Below are positions 25,901 through 34,761 of a DNA stretch of 64,000 bases, piece by piece. The DNA is from Flavobacterium sp. H122. Lineage in GTDB: Bacteria; Bacteroidota; Bacteroidia; Flavobacteriales; Flavobacteriaceae. The DNA is taken from assembly GCF_004959765.1 (NCBI RefSeq), contig NZ_SJZD01000009.1:1-64000 (forward strand), in the 5' to 3' direction. Position 1 is the stretch's first letter. Each line of letters begins with the position of its first letter. The translations under genes and the position numbers were made by a program. The notes beneath the pieces are model-generated. The model searched no databases and was not told where the DNA came from. It saw only the letters and a list, made by a program, of their open reading frames with translations.

Positions 25901-28447
25901 TTAGAATGGATAGTTAATACCAATATTTAAAACAGATTTATTAAAAGCCATTTCTTTAAACCATCTTCTGTCAGGGTCTAAGGCAGGATTGTATGTCTTA
26001 AATCCCCAATCCAGACGGAAGACAAAGAAACTGAAATCATAACGGAATCCAACTCCGGTTCCCAGAGCTAAATCTTTTAATGATTTGATTCCGGAAAAAA
26101 TCTTTTTCTCATCTGTTTCACTGTCAAAAACGTTCCAGATATTGCCGCAGTCTGCAAACAGGGCTCCGTTTAAGTCACCAAAGAATTTAAAGCGGAATTC
26201 TGTATTTAATGAAATTTTCATATTGGCTTCGTTGAAATCGTTAGTGCCTCCTGAACTTCCCGGTCCTAAGCTATAAGACTGCCAGCCACGGTTATCATTG
26301 GAACCGCCTGCAAAATAACTTCGCGAGAAGGGGATAGATTTTGAATTGCCATATGGAATCGCCATACCGAAAAAGCTTCGGAAAGCGATTGATTTATTAT
26401 GTTTTAAATCCCAGTGTTTAATGTAGTCAAATTCACCTTTGATGTACTGTGAATACTGAAGTCCAAACACGTTTTTTGATCCGTCTAGATTTTTTTGCTG
26501 GTTTGAAATGTCGGCTATCAGTGACATAACATTTCCTGCGGATTCTATTTTTGTTTTAAAACTGTAAAATTCTTTGTCAAAAAAGTCTTTTTGGGAAGTT
26601 TTGGAATAACTGAAATTAGAAGCAAAAATTAAATTGTTTTCAGTCAAACGGTCTTTTCGTTCTTTAACGCTTTTAATAGTTTTGTAATCATTACTGCCAG
26701 GGTCAAGAGAAGGATAGCTTCCGTCCAGAGCATATATCATGAACAAGTCAGCGCCGCCGGCTTCTTTTGTTAAATTACCGTTTGAGTCTACAAAAGTCGG
26801 TTCGTCGTTGTAAATCTGTGCTAATTCATTTAGCTGATTGTAACTTGAAGTATAGACATTGAAATAATTGGCAATGTTAACGTTCTTTACGTACTGAAGG
26901 TTTACCAAATCAAATTTCACATTTGTTTTTGCCGAAGGAATCCAGCTGTAGTTAAAAACAGAAGTGAAATTTTCTTTATCCAATCCTATATTTTGCTGTT
27001 TTGAAAATCCGGTACTGAAATAAGTACTTGGATACATTGTTTTAGGGATAATTTTATTGGTATTAAAAGGCAAAAACAACCTAGGGAAAGTCAGACGTAA
27101 ATCAGCACCGTATTCCTGTATATTGAACAGCTGGTCTCTCGGATTTGCAAAGTCTTTTGAAGAGCCAATATTTCCCCGAAGTCCTAATTCCAGTATTTCA
27201 GCTCCTCTGAATAAATTCCGGATGGAAAAAGATGTGTTTCCGGATAACCCGAAATCCTGAATGTTTGAATGCGTAATATCAGCGTTAACCCTAAAACTGT
27301 ATTTGTCTTTTGCGGTCAAAACTATGTTTGCAGTCAAGGTTTGGTCTTCTGGATTTTCAACATAAAATATATTGGGATAGTTAAAAATCCGCAGATTATT
27401 AAGCGAACTTAAAGTCTGTGTTCTTTTCTGGTCACTGAACAGGCTGTCTTTTTGTATAAAAATAGCGTCGGTGATGGCTTTAGGTCTGAAACGGAGTTTG
27501 TTTGTACTGTACAGGCGGAAGTTTTTATAAGTAACGCTGTCTGCAACGGCTTTCTCCATTTTTGTAGCCTTATCGTTTGTAAATATGTTTACACGTCCTA
27601 TTTTGTATATTTTGAAAGGCCTGGTTACGGTTGAATCTCCCTGTTTTACTTTTTGGTCAGTTATTTTAATAATAACAGGAGTTTTAGTCGTGGCCGTATC
27701 AATTTCAAAAATTATATTTTGCTGCTGAAAATGATAGACTCCTTTGTTTCTAAAGTATTCTGTAAGTCTGCTTATTTCGTCGCTGAAGTTTTCCGCTTTG
27801 TATTGGTCACCATATTTTACCAATGATTTCTTATCCACCAGACTATACAAAGAATCAATTGTTTTGTTTGGGATATCTTTGTAGATGGTGTCTAAAATGT
27901 AAGGTTCGCCTTTTGTGACAAAATATTCTATACTGCCTTTTTTATTAGCCTCAAAATTTATTTTGAAACCTGATTTAGCTCTTAAATAACCTTCGTTTTC
28001 GTAAAGGGCTTTTAGTCTTTTTGTTGTCCGGATGGTTTTTAAACTGTCTATGATAACTGGAGCTTCACCGGTTTTTTTTAAAAAATTAGGCCATCCGGAA
28101 TACCAGAAGGATTTGCCAAGTCTGTACACTTGTTTCTTTGAAAGAATTTTGGATAATCTTTCGTATTTCTTTTTGTTATTTATAAATCTTTCCTTGAATA
28201 TGGAATCTGAATTTTCTTTAGCCAGATTATACATTTGTAAACGAAGAGGGTAGCCTAAGAAAGATGAATTAGGCTGTTGTATAATCTGTGCGGTAATATT
28301 TTCGTCTTTAACTGTTTTACCGTCTACTTCAAGTTTGTTTTTTGTTAGAAGGTATTTATTTGAAGGAACTTTTTTTACAGCGTTACAGGCCGTAATAAAT
28401 AACGCAATTAGAAATAATATTGATATTTTTGTGAAGATTTTATTCAA
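25901..28447 (-). CDS. tamL: Outer-membrane BamA/TamA-family lipoprotein (TamL-like)
   Basis: This 848-residue member of the Omp85 superfamily starts with a clear lipoprotein signal (FLIALFITAC, lipidated Cys near residue 21), has POTRA-like segments in roughly the first 400 residues, and ends in a 16-stranded-type barrel. Omp85 landmarks near the C-terminus include RSYFAGGSNDNRGW (the VRGY/F-like loop motif) and GVGFRYDFSFFVFRLDWGF. A lipidated TamA-like protein is the hallmark of TamL in Bacteroidota, where it pairs with TamB in moving proteins or lipids to the outer membrane. No tamB is in the window. Confidence 0.88.
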   Translation of the reverse strand: MNKIFTKISILFLIALFITACNAVKKVPSNKYLLTKNKLEVDGKTVKDENITAQIIQQPNSSFLGYPLRLQMYNLAKENSDSIFKERFINNKKKYERLSKILSKKQVYRLGKSFWYSGWPNFLKKTGEAPVIIDSLKTIRTTKRLKALYENEGYLRAKSGFKINFEANKKGSIEYFVTKGEPYILDTIYKDIPNKTIDSLYSLVDKKSLVKYGDQYKAENFSDEISRLTEYFRNKGVYHFQQQNIIFEIDTATTKTPVIIKITDQKVKQGDSTVTRPFKIYKIGRVNIFTNDKATKMEKAVADSVTYKNFRLYSTNKLRFRPKAITDAIFIQKDSLFSDQKRTQTLSSLNNLRIFNYPNIFYVENPEDQTLTANIVLTAKDKYSFRVNADITHSNIQDFGLSGNTSFSIRNLFRGAEILELGLRGNIGSSKDFANPRDQLFNIQEYGADLRLTFPRLFLPFNTNKIIPKTMYPSTYFSTGFSKQQNIGLDKENFTSVFNYSWIPSAKTNVKFDLVNLQYVKNVNIANYFNVYTSSYNQLNELAQIYNDEPTFVDSNGNLTKEAGGADLFMIYALDGSYPSLDPGSNDYKTIKSVKERKDRLTENNLIFASNFSYSKTSQKDFFDKEFYSFKTKIESAGNVMSLIADISNQQKNLDGSKNVFGLQYSQYIKGEFDYIKHWDLKHNKSIAFRSFFGMAIPYGNSKSIPFSRSYFAGGSNDNRGWQSYSLGPGSSGGTNDFNEANMKISLNTEFRFKFFGDLNGALFADCGNIWNVFDSETDEKKIFSGIKSLKDLALGTGVGFRYDFSFFVFRLDWGFKTYNPALDPDRRWFKEMAFNKSVLNIGINYPF

Positions 28448-28478
28448 ACTGAAAGAATTTTAATTCAAAAATACATTT

Positions 28479-29207
28479 ATGGTCAGCAAAAACCAAATAA
28501 AACTTATAACGAGTTTAGTTCAAAAAAAATATAGGAAGCAGCATCAATTGTTTTTTGCTGAAGGAATTAAGGTAATTAATGAACTTTTAAACTCTAAGTT
28601 TGAGTTAGATCATATTTATTGTACAGAAGATTTGTTTCCTCAGGTAAGCATTTCACAAAAGACAATTATTACAGATGCTGATTTAAAAAAGATGTCGGCT
28701 TTAAAAACTGCCAATGATTGTCTGGCGCTTTTTAAAATCCCTGATGAAGGAGAAATTCAGCCAGACGGATTGACTGTAGCACTTGATGATGTGCGTGATC
28801 CCGGGAATTTAGGAACAATAATCCGTTTGTGTGATTGGTTTGGAATTACACAAATAGTATGTACAAAAGAAACCGTCGATGTTTTTAATCCAAAAGTAGT
28901 CCAGGCTACTATGGGATCAATAGGAAGGGTAGCGGTGCATTATCTGGATTTGCCCGAATTTATTGAATCAACTTCTTTACCTGTTTATGGAACTTTTATG
29001 GAGGGTGAAAATATCTACAAAAAAGAATTGTCGCAGGAAGGCATCATCGTGTTAGGAAATGAGGCAAACGGTATCTCTAAAGAAATAGAAAGATTGATTA
29101 CCCAAAAAATAAGTATACCCCGTTTTGGTGATTTGCAGCAAACCGAAAGTTTGAATGTTGCTACAGCGGCTGCAATCGTTTTGAGTGAATTTAAAAGGCT
29201 GTCCTGA
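28479..29207 (+). CDS. TrmH/SpoU-family RNA 2'-O-methyltransferase
   Basis: This 242-residue SPOUT enzyme uses S-adenosylmethionine to methylate a ribose 2'-OH in tRNA or 23S rRNA. The three knot motifs are present: DDVRDPGNLGTIIRLCDWF near residue 105, VVQATMGSIGRV near 145, and IIVLGNEANGIS followed by IPRFGDLQQTESLNVATAAAIVL at the end. An N-terminal RNA-binding substrate domain (RKQHQLFFAEGIKVINE) precedes the knot. The target nucleotide cannot be decided. It is divergent from tamL with only 31 bases between start codons, and convergent with porT. Confidence 0.92.
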   Translation: MVSKNQIKLITSLVQKKYRKQHQLFFAEGIKVINELLNSKFELDHIYCTEDLFPQVSISQKTIITDADLKKMSALKTANDCLALFKIPDEGEIQPDGLTVALDDVRDPGNLGTIIRLCDWFGITQIVCTKETVDVFNPKVVQATMGSIGRVAVHYLDLPEFIESTSLPVYGTFMEGENIYKKELSQEGIIVLGNEANGISKEIERLITQKISIPRFGDLQQTESLNVATAAAIVLSEFKRLS

Positions 29208-29212
29208 TTTTC

Positions 29213-29917
29213 TTAGTGGAAAGCAAAATTAATGAAGATTCCTCTTGTTTTCATTGATGAGACATTTCCTGTCCAATCACTGTCAGGGTTGTTATCAGGA
29301 ATCATTTCGTTTTTAAGTCCGAATACACCTCTGATTGATGGGGAAAATTTGAAATATTCAAAGTAAATATCAATTCCGGCTCCTAATTCATAGTTGTTCG
29401 TGTTTTTCAACATTCTGAAACGCTCTGAAGAATTGTCGTCTTTAGAATCAGCATTGCTGGATAAATTCATTGAAGTAGAAACGCCTCCCAGTACATAAGG
29501 GCGTATATTGCCGACTCTTTTTGATGAAAATTTCAATAATAACGGGAAATGAATATACGTTGATTTTACTTCGCGTAAAGCATCTACAGGATCTGGGATG
29601 TTGGGGAAACGTAAATTTCTTTGTCCGTAATATAATCCTGGTTCAAAGCGTAAATCTATATATTCATGTAAGCGTAAATTACCAATTAAACCTACGTTGA
29701 AACCTGTCTGACTGTCAACAATAATATCCTGTCCGTCGTATTTTTTGTCAATTTTGAAATCATAGCTGTTAAAGCCCAGAAAAAATCCAAAATGCAAACG
29801 CTGCTTGTCAAAGTTTTCGAGATTGATTAAAGGTTTTCTTGAAAACATACTCTTTTTGAATTGAGCAGTCCCTAAAAAAGAAGAAAGAACCAACAGGAAT
29901 ATATATACTTTTTTCAT
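29213..29917 (-). CDS. porT: PorT-family outer-membrane barrel protein (type IX secretion associated)
   Basis: This 234-residue protein has a signal peptide (MKKVYIFLLVLSSFLGTAQ) and an eight-strand-like barrel: HFGFFLGFNSYDF, DLRFEPGLYYGQRNL, STYIHFPLLLKFSSKR, RPYVLGGVSTS, YELGAGIDIYFEYF and a C-terminal FINFAFH. This layout matches PorT of the Bacteroidetes type IX secretion system (SprT of gliding flavobacteria), and the position just behind ubiE fits my recollection of other flavobacterial genomes. The ATG at 29917 was chosen because it begins the signal peptide; an earlier in-frame ATG at 29950 lies inside ubiE. One base separates it from the ubiE stop. The exact PorT role is inferred from family resemblance. 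Confidence 0.8.
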   Translation of the reverse strand: MKKVYIFLLVLSSFLGTAQFKKSMFSRKPLINLENFDKQRLHFGFFLGFNSYDFKIDKKYDGQDIIVDSQTGFNVGLIGNLRLHEYIDLRFEPGLYYGQRNLRFPNIPDPVDALREVKSTYIHFPLLLKFSSKRVGNIRPYVLGGVSTSMNLSSNADSKDDNSSERFRMLKNTNNYELGAGIDIYFEYFKFSPSIRGVFGLKNEMIPDNNPDSDWTGNVSSMKTRGIFINFAFH

Positions 29918-29918
29918 G

Positions 29919-30650
29919 TTACTTTTTTGATGCCGAATAAATGGTTGCAACTCCGAAAGTTTGTGGGGCGTGTTTTACATTAATAAACCCAATTTCTTTC
30001 AAAATATTGTTTAAACGTTCCCCGTAAGGAAAAATTGAAGCCGAATCTGCCAAATATTGATAAGCCACTTTGTCTTTGGAAAATAGTTTACCAATGATAG
30101 GCATTATTGTTTTTGTATAGAATTTATATCCCTGTTTAAAAGGAAATTTCTCAGGGACAGAAGTTTCTAAAATCACAAAAATTCCATTTGGCTTTAGAAC
30201 ACGTAAAATTTCAGAAAGGCCTTTTTCAAGATTCTCAAAATTCCGTATCCCGAAACTTACGGTTATAGCATCAAAAGTGTTGTCTTCAAAAGGAATGTTT
30301 TCTGAATCACCTAAAACCATATCTATTTTGCTGGATAGATTTTTCTCAGCGATTTTTTGTTTGCCCACTTCCAGCATTCCGGCTGATATGTCCAGTCCAA
30401 CAATTTTTTCAGCCGATGTACTTGTCATCAAAATGGCTAAATCACCGGTTCCTGTTGCAATGTCTAAAATCTTTTTGGGTTGGATAGCGCTAACCATCTT
30501 GACAATTTTTTTACGCCACTTAACATCTATCCCAAAAGAAATAATTCTATTTAAATTATCGTAGTTGCTAGATATGGTATCGAACATTTTTGAGACCTGT
30601 TCTTTCTTGCTTGAGTCAGAATTTTTGTATGGTTTTGTGCTGATTGACAT
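29919..30650 (-). CDS. ubiE: Demethylmenaquinone methyltransferase (UbiE/MenG)
   Basis: This 243-residue class I methyltransferase carries out the last step of menaquinone synthesis with SAM as donor. Motifs: [22 protein letters not shown] near residue 20, the SAM-binding [11 protein letters not shown] near 68, and [22 protein letters not shown] near 125, all typical of UbiE/COQ5. The ATG at 30650 (MSISTKPYK) was preferred over 30698 because the proposed promoter box lies between them. It is the first gene of an operon with porT. It depends on SAM, but I see no SAM-responsive leader here. Confidence 0.95.
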   Translation of the reverse strand: MSISTKPYKNSDSSKKEQVSKMFDTISSNYDNLNRIISFGIDVKWRKKIVKMVSAIQPKKILDIATGTGDLAILMTSTSAEKIVGLDISAGMLEVGKQKIAEKNLSSKIDMVLGDSENIPFEDNTFDAITVSFGIRNFENLEKGLSEILRVLKPNGIFVILETSVPEKFPFKQGYKFYTKTIMPIIGKLFSKDKVAYQYLADSASIFPYGERLNNILKEIGFINVKHAPQTFGVATIYSASKK

Positions 30651-30666
30651 AAAAAAATATTTGGAA

Positions 30667-30698
30667 CAAATATAGAATTTAATTTTTAATGCACCCAA
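30667..30698 (-). promoter_or_regulatory. Promoter of ubiE-porT
   Basis: On the minus strand TATATTTG (30674-30667) matches the -7 consensus, with TTG (30698-30696) 21 bases upstream as the -33 box. The ATCGAT element abuts it upstream. Confidence 0.65.
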
Positions 30699-30701
30699 AC
30701 G

Positions 30702-30741
30702 TGCTTTTTATCGATGAAATAGAAAAAGTCATCGTAAAATC
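30702..30741. promoter_or_regulatory. ATCGAT element upstream of ubiE, candidate operator
   Basis: TGCTTTTTATCGAT followed by GAAAT (30702-30720) shares a 15-base core with the palindrome at 20681-20702, and a degenerate second half, TCATCGTAAAAT (30729-30740), follows as in the other locus. It sits immediately upstream of the -33 box of the ubiE promoter, a position usual for an activator. Confidence 0.4.
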
Positions 30742-30742
30742 T

Positions 30743-31116
30743 AACTGAAAACGTGTATTTTTAAAAATACTAACAATCTGGTATTGTGTGAATTAAATTA
30801 ATACTTTATCTTAGTAGTCTAATTAATCGTTTAAAGTTCTTGTAATTTAACGGTATGACAGGATGGATAATAAGACACAATTATTACATTTTCAATCAAG
30901 AAAAATGTAGATGCATTCATCTACTTAAAAAGTGTCACAAACGTTCTTTGGGTTAAATTTGTTTTTGGAAATTTTAGTTTTTTTGTTGTATTACATTTAG
31001 TGGTATTTGGTAATGCAATGTTAGAGATTCTATCTCCGTTTTTTATTGGCCATAAAAGTTTGGTTGAACAATAAAAAGCAATCAGGATTGAAGTTGTACC
31101 AAAACGATGACATTAG
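30743..31116. other. Gene-free stretch upstream of ubiE, possible small RNA in its right half
   Basis: No convincing protein gene is present in about 370 bases. A -7-like TAAATTTG lies at 30954-30961 on the plus strand without a clear -33 box. A hairpin follows at 30986-31018 (TTGTATTAC with GTAATGCAA), and about 190 bases downstream of the -7 box there is a strong terminator. Another hairpin, GTAGATG/CATCTAC, lies at 30907-30924. A plus-strand small RNA of roughly 30968-31153 is possible but unproven. Confidence 0.3.
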
Positions 31117-31153
31117 AAAAAAGCACCTCGGATTAATTCTAGGTGCTTTTTTT
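31117..31153. terminator. Bidirectional terminator beside folA
   Basis: A 12-bp stem, aaaaaagcacct (31117-31128) with aggtgctttttt (31141-31152), has a 12-base loop and T-tracts in both directions. On the minus strand it overlaps the end of folA; on the plus strand it would end any transcript from the gene-free region. Confidence 0.75.
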
Positions 31154-31646
31154 ATTTTCTGTAATAGGTTTCAAATGTAAATGCGTATTGATGTTTCTCA
31201 TCAGAAGCATGAAATTCAGATTTTTTTAATTCCCATTCTTCCGGATTAATTGCGGGGAAAAATGCATCAGCATCAAAAGTATGGTGTACCCGTGTTAATT
31301 CGATGCAGTTGGCAATTGCCATGCTCTGGTTGTAAATTTCACCGCCGCCAATCACAAATATAGTTTCGTTGTCCGGACAGGCTTCAACAGCACTTGAAAT
31401 GCTGTTGGTAACAATACATCCATCCGGAGCACTGTAATTTTTTGAACGGGTAATAATTACGTGTGTGCGGTTGGGCAGGGGTTTTGGAAAACTTTCAAAA
31501 GTCTTTCGGCCCATTATAATATAGTGGCCGGAAGTCGTCGATTTGAAATATTTGAAATCATCAGGAAGATGCCAAAGCAGTTGATTGTCTTTGCCTAATT
31601 CGTTTTTTTCTCCCGCTGCGGCAATTAAAGTGATATTTCTAGACAT
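31152..31646 (-). CDS. folA: Dihydrofolate reductase
   Basis: This enzyme of about 164 residues reduces dihydrofolate to tetrahydrofolate with NADPH, regenerating the folate oxidised by thymidylate synthase (thyA lies 0.4 kb upstream). Motifs: AAAGEKNELGKDNQLLWHLP at the N-terminus, catalytic acidic DDFKYFK, IMGRKTFESFP and VIGGGEIYNQ. The chosen ATG (MSRNITLIAA) gives the normal DHFR start and overlaps the end of the 2TM gene by 8 bases; an in-frame ATG at 31676 would put ten extra residues into the upstream gene. Confidence 0.96.
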   Translation of the reverse strand: MSRNITLIAAAGEKNELGKDNQLLWHLPDDFKYFKSTTSGHYIIMGRKTFESFPKPLPNRTHVIITRSKNYSAPDGCIVTNSISSAVEACPDNETIFVIGGGEIYNQSMAIANCIELTRVHHTFDADAFFPAINPEEWELKKSEFHASDEKHQYAFTFETYYRK

Positions 31647-31965
31647 TTTTATCCAAATCTTTTTGAAGTTGCTCAATACGTCTTCCTTGTTTCGTCATGA
31701 GTTTGTCAATTTGTTCGCGTTCCCATTTTTTGTTCATAAAACTATCTGTAACAAAAACACGGATGAAATGCAGTATGAAAATAAATGCCCAGACAGTGAT
31801 TACCCACAACGACCAGTGAGTTTCAGGGAAAAGTCCTAAAAGATAGTTTGAAGCAAGGAGAAACAAGCTACCGACTACCATTAAAACAAAGTGAAAATAT
31901 AGTCTTTTCTTTTGTTTAATGCGTAATCTGGCGTATTCGTATAGTTCGTGTTGATTAGTATCCAT
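31639..31965 (-). CDS. 2TM domain-containing protein
   Basis: This 108-residue protein has two membrane helices (about residues 26-46, FVLMVVGSLFLLASNYLLGLF, and 53-72, LWVITVWAFIFILHFIRVFV) and a charged C-terminal helix (KKWEREQIDKLMTKQ). This is the 2TM domain (Pfam PF13239), common in Flavobacteria and sometimes fused to histidine kinases; the function is unknown. It overlaps folA by 8 bases, so the two are co-translated, and lies between thyA and folA. Confidence 0.85.
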   Translation of the reverse strand: MDTNQHELYEYARLRIKQKKRLYFHFVLMVVGSLFLLASNYLLGLFPETHWSLWVITVWAFIFILHFIRVFVTDSFMNKKWEREQIDKLMTKQGRRIEQLQKDLDKNV

Positions 31966-32088
31966 AAAATTGGGTTTATGGTTTAAATTTAGAAAAATTA
32001 TTTTAAATTAAAATCCATAGGTTAGGTGGGGCTTTTTCTAGCTTTTCTTTTTTTAAATTAATTTATCTTCTTTTGAGCTTTTTTTTGG

Positions 32089-32913
32089 CTATACCGCAAC
32101 AATCCCTTTGATATGTGGATGCGGGTCATAATCAACTAATGTAAAATCCTCAAATGTAAAATCGAAGATGTTTTTCACTTCCGGATTTAAAATCATTTTG
32201 GGAAGCGGTCTGGGTTCGCGGCTCAATTGCAATTCTAACTGCTCAAAATGATTGTTGTAGATATGTGCGTCACCAAAAGTGTGAATGAATTCTCCCGGCT
32301 GTAAATCACATACCTGAGCAATCATCATAGTCAATAAGGCGTAAGAAGCAATATTGAAAGGTACACCAAGGAAAATATCCGCACTACGCTGGTATAACTG
32401 GCATGATAATTTGCCGTCGGCTACATAAAACTGAAAGAAAGCATGACATGGCGGTAAAGCCGCTTTTCCGTTTGCCACATTTTCTGCAAATGGTTTTTTG
32501 TCATCCGGTAAAACAGAAGGATTCCAGGCAGAAACAATCATTCTTCTGCTGTTTGGATTTTTCTTTAATGTTTCGATTAATTCGCTGATCTGGTCGATTT
32601 CCTCGCTGTTCCAGTTGCGCCACTGATGACCGTAAACAGGTCCTAAATCGCCATTTTCATCAGCCCATTCGTCCCAGATACGTACTCCTTTTTCTTTTAA
32701 ATAGTTGATGTTGGTGTCGCCTTTTAAAAACCAAAGCAATTCATAAATTATTGATTTCAGATGTAGTTTTTTAGTGGTCACCATAGGAAAACCTTCGCTT
32801 AAATCAAAACGCATCTGGTAACCAAAAACACTTTTGGTTCCTGTTCCTGTTCTGTCTCCTTTTTGATTCCCATTTTCTAAAACGTGCTTGACTAAATCTA
32901 AATATTGCTTCAT
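32089..32913 (-). CDS. thyA: Thymidylate synthase
   Basis: This 274-residue ThyA makes dTMP from dUMP with methylene-tetrahydrofolate. Signature elements: [16 protein letters not shown] near residue 21, [29 protein letters not shown], the catalytic cysteine in [12 protein letters not shown] near 155, [17 protein letters not shown] and the C-terminal [12 protein letters not shown]. Length is normal. It is clustered with folA, its folate-recycling partner, on the same strand. Confidence 0.98.
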   Translation of the reverse strand: MKQYLDLVKHVLENGNQKGDRTGTGTKSVFGYQMRFDLSEGFPMVTTKKLHLKSIIYELLWFLKGDTNINYLKEKGVRIWDEWADENGDLGPVYGHQWRNWNSEEIDQISELIETLKKNPNSRRMIVSAWNPSVLPDDKKPFAENVANGKAALPPCHAFFQFYVADGKLSCQLYQRSADIFLGVPFNIASYALLTMMIAQVCDLQPGEFIHTFGDAHIYNNHFEQLELQLSREPRPLPKMILNPEVKNIFDFTFEDFTLVDYDPHPHIKGIVAV

Positions 32914-32930
32914 TTTTTGTGGATTTGGTT

Positions 32931-32958
32931 ATTTGGTTATTTGTGGATTCAAATAACC
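32931..32958. repeat. Short repeats and inverted repeat between thyA and the nuclease gene
   Basis: ggttattt words are repeated in tandem, and ggttatttg (32935-32943) pairs perfectly with caaataacc (32950-32958). The words fill much of the 72-base gap. A weak terminator-like hairpin is possible, but there is no T-tract. Confidence 0.5.
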
Positions 32959-32985
32959 GAATTAACAAATAGCCGAATCGACATT

Positions 32986-33606
32986 TTACGATTCTCTTTT
33001 TGATATTTCGTCACGGATTTTCGCGGCTTTTTCGTAATCTTCTTCCTGGACAGCCTGTTCCATTAAATCATGCAGCTCTGCCAGCGAATATCTGGAATAA
33101 GTGTTTTTTGCATCTTCTTCTGTACTAACGCCAAAAGCTTCAGGCGGGGTAAGAATATCATCATCAGCAGCGTTCTCTTTTTCTTCATTTGACATATTGA
33201 GGTAAATACCCGCTTTGTCTAAAATGTTTTTATAAGTAAAAATTGGAGCGTTAAAACGTAAAGCTAATGCAATAGCATCTGAAGTTCTTGCATCTATGAT
33301 TTCTTCAATTTTATCGCGTTCGCAAATCATACTGGAATAGAATACACCGTCAACAAGTTTGTGGATAATAACTTGCTTGATAACTATGTCAAACCGTTCA
33401 GCGAAATTTTTGAACAAATCATGTGTTAATGGTCTTGGAGGTCTGATTTCCTTTTCCAATGCAATAGCAATAGATTGTGCTTCAAAAGCTCCGATTACAA
33501 TTGGCAGCTTTCTGTCTCCGTCAACTTCATTTAGAATTAATGCATAGGCACCGTTCTGGGTTTGACTGTAAGAAATTCCTTTAATTGATAGCTTTACTAA
33601 ACTCAT
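32986..33606 (-). CDS. Bifunctional nuclease (DUF151) domain protein with UVR motif
   Basis: This 206-residue protein has an N-terminal BFN/DUF151 domain (about residues 1-135: LKGISY-like start, RKLPIVIGAFEAQSIAIALE, RPLTHDLFKNF, ARTSDAIALALRFNAPIF) and a C-terminal UvrB/UvrC motif (YSLAELHDLMEQAVQEEDYE near residue 172). The combination is common in Bacteroidota; nuclease activity was shown for plant relatives, and the bacterial role is unclear. It sits between the etf genes and thyA on the same strand. Confidence 0.88.
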   Translation of the reverse strand: MSLVKLSIKGISYSQTQNGAYALILNEVDGDRKLPIVIGAFEAQSIAIALEKEIRPPRPLTHDLFKNFAERFDIVIKQVIIHKLVDGVFYSSMICERDKIEEIIDARTSDAIALALRFNAPIFTYKNILDKAGIYLNMSNEEKENAADDDILTPPEAFGVSTEEDAKNTYSRYSLAELHDLMEQAVQEEDYEKAAKIRDEISKRES

Positions 33607-33663
33607 TTTCTGGCTGTGAATATATCATTGCAAAGTAACAAAAAACTTTCGCTTCTTAAAATA

Positions 33664-33692
33664 AAAAAGAGCCACAAAAATGTGACTCTTTT
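33664..33692 (-). terminator. Terminator of etfB-etfA
   Basis: On the minus strand the arms GAAAAGAGTCACA and TGTGGCTCTTTTTT pair with one internal mismatch and run into a T-tract, 25 bases past the etfA stop. Confidence 0.7.
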
Positions 33693-33716
33693 CAACATAG
33701 TTTTTAATACTGTGAA

Positions 33717-34685
33717 TTATGAATTCTGAGCTTTGAAAGCTTTTAATTTCTCGATTAAAGCCGGTACGATTTGAAAAGCATCGCCCACAACTCCGTAATC
33801 AGCTACTTTAAAGAAAGGTGCTTCAGGATCTGAATTGATTGCAACTTTTACTTTAGACGAGTTTACACCAGCAATATGTTGGATGGCTCCTGAGATACCT
33901 ACAGCAATGTATAAGTTTGTTGCTACAGGTTTTCCAGTTTGTCCTACGTGCTCACTGTGAGGTCTCCATCCTAGATCAGATACTGGTTTTGAACATGCTG
34001 TTGCAGCGCCTAAAACAGCTGCTAATTCTTCGATCATTCCCCAGTTTTCAGGACCTTTTAATCCGCGTCCTCCAGATACTACTACATCAGCATCAGCAAT
34101 AGTTACTTTTCCTGAACCTTTTTCTACTGACTGTGTTTGTACACCAAAATCAGCATCGGAAATAGACGGTGCGAAATCTTCAGCAGCAGCAGCTCCTGAA
34201 GCTTCTACTAAACCATAACTGTTTTTACCAATAGCTAATACTTTTACATCAGTATCAATTTGTGTGATATTGAAAGCTTTGTTTGAAAAAGCATTTCTTT
34301 TTACCTGGAAAGGAGATGTGCTTACAGGTAAAGCTACAACGTTAGAAGCGTAACCGGCATTTAGGTTTACGGAAACCAGCGGAGCCAGGTATAATGAATC
34401 TGTAGTTGATGATAAAACGATAACTTTGGCGCTTTCTTTCTCTGCTGCCTGTTTGATAGCGTCAGCATAAGCTTTTGCGTTAAAGTTGTTCAATTTATCG
34501 TTAGTAACTTTTAATACTTTGTCTACTCCGTATTTTCCTAATTCAGATGTATCTCCTGCATTAATTGTTAAAGCTGTAACAGTAGTCCCTAAAGATTCTG
34601 CTATTTTTTTTGCATAAGAAGCTAATTCAAAAGCTACTTTTTTGAATTTACCTTCAGCTGATTCTGCGTATATTAAAATTGACAT
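33717..34685 (-). CDS. etfA: Electron transfer flavoprotein, alpha subunit
   Basis: This 322-residue subunit carries FAD and passes electrons from acyl-CoA dehydrogenases to the quinone pool. The N-terminal nucleotide-binding-like domain is followed by the C-terminal FAD domain with [58 protein letters not shown] and [20 protein letters not shown], all characteristic. It is downstream of etfB with a 76-base gap that contains a short direct repeat. Confidence 0.96.
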   Translation of the reverse strand: MSILIYAESAEGKFKKVAFELASYAKKIAESLGTTVTALTINAGDTSELGKYGVDKVLKVTNDKLNNFNAKAYADAIKQAAEKESAKVIVLSSTTDSLYLAPLVSVNLNAGYASNVVALPVSTSPFQVKRNAFSNKAFNITQIDTDVKVLAIGKNSYGLVEASGAAAAEDFAPSISDADFGVQTQSVEKGSGKVTIADADVVVSGGRGLKGPENWGMIEELAAVLGAATACSKPVSDLGWRPHSEHVGQTGKPVATNLYIAVGISGAIQHIAGVNSSKVKVAINSDPEAPFFKVADYGVVGDAFQIVPALIEKLKAFKAQNS

Positions 34686-34731
34686 AATTTTTTGAGTTTA
34701 AAAGGTTAAGTGTTTAGAGGTTAAGTTTGTT

Positions 34732-34756
34732 AACTGAACACTAAAAACTGAACACT
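34732..34756. repeat. Short direct repeat between etfB and etfA
   Basis: aactgaacact occurs at 34732-34742 and 34746-34756 (14-base period), followed by a degenerate third word, ctgaatact. It lies inside the operon gap. Confidence 0.6.
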
Positions 34757-34761
34757 GAATA

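Noticed and set aside
30855..30956. 33-codon frame (MTGWIIRHNYY...) in the gene-free region
   Set aside because: No family resemblance, no repeated control codons, no promoter at a fitting distance; could occur by chance.
30743..31153. tmRNA, RNase P or 6S RNA in the gene-free region
   Set aside because: None of the conserved ends or the long central-bubble hairpin are visible.
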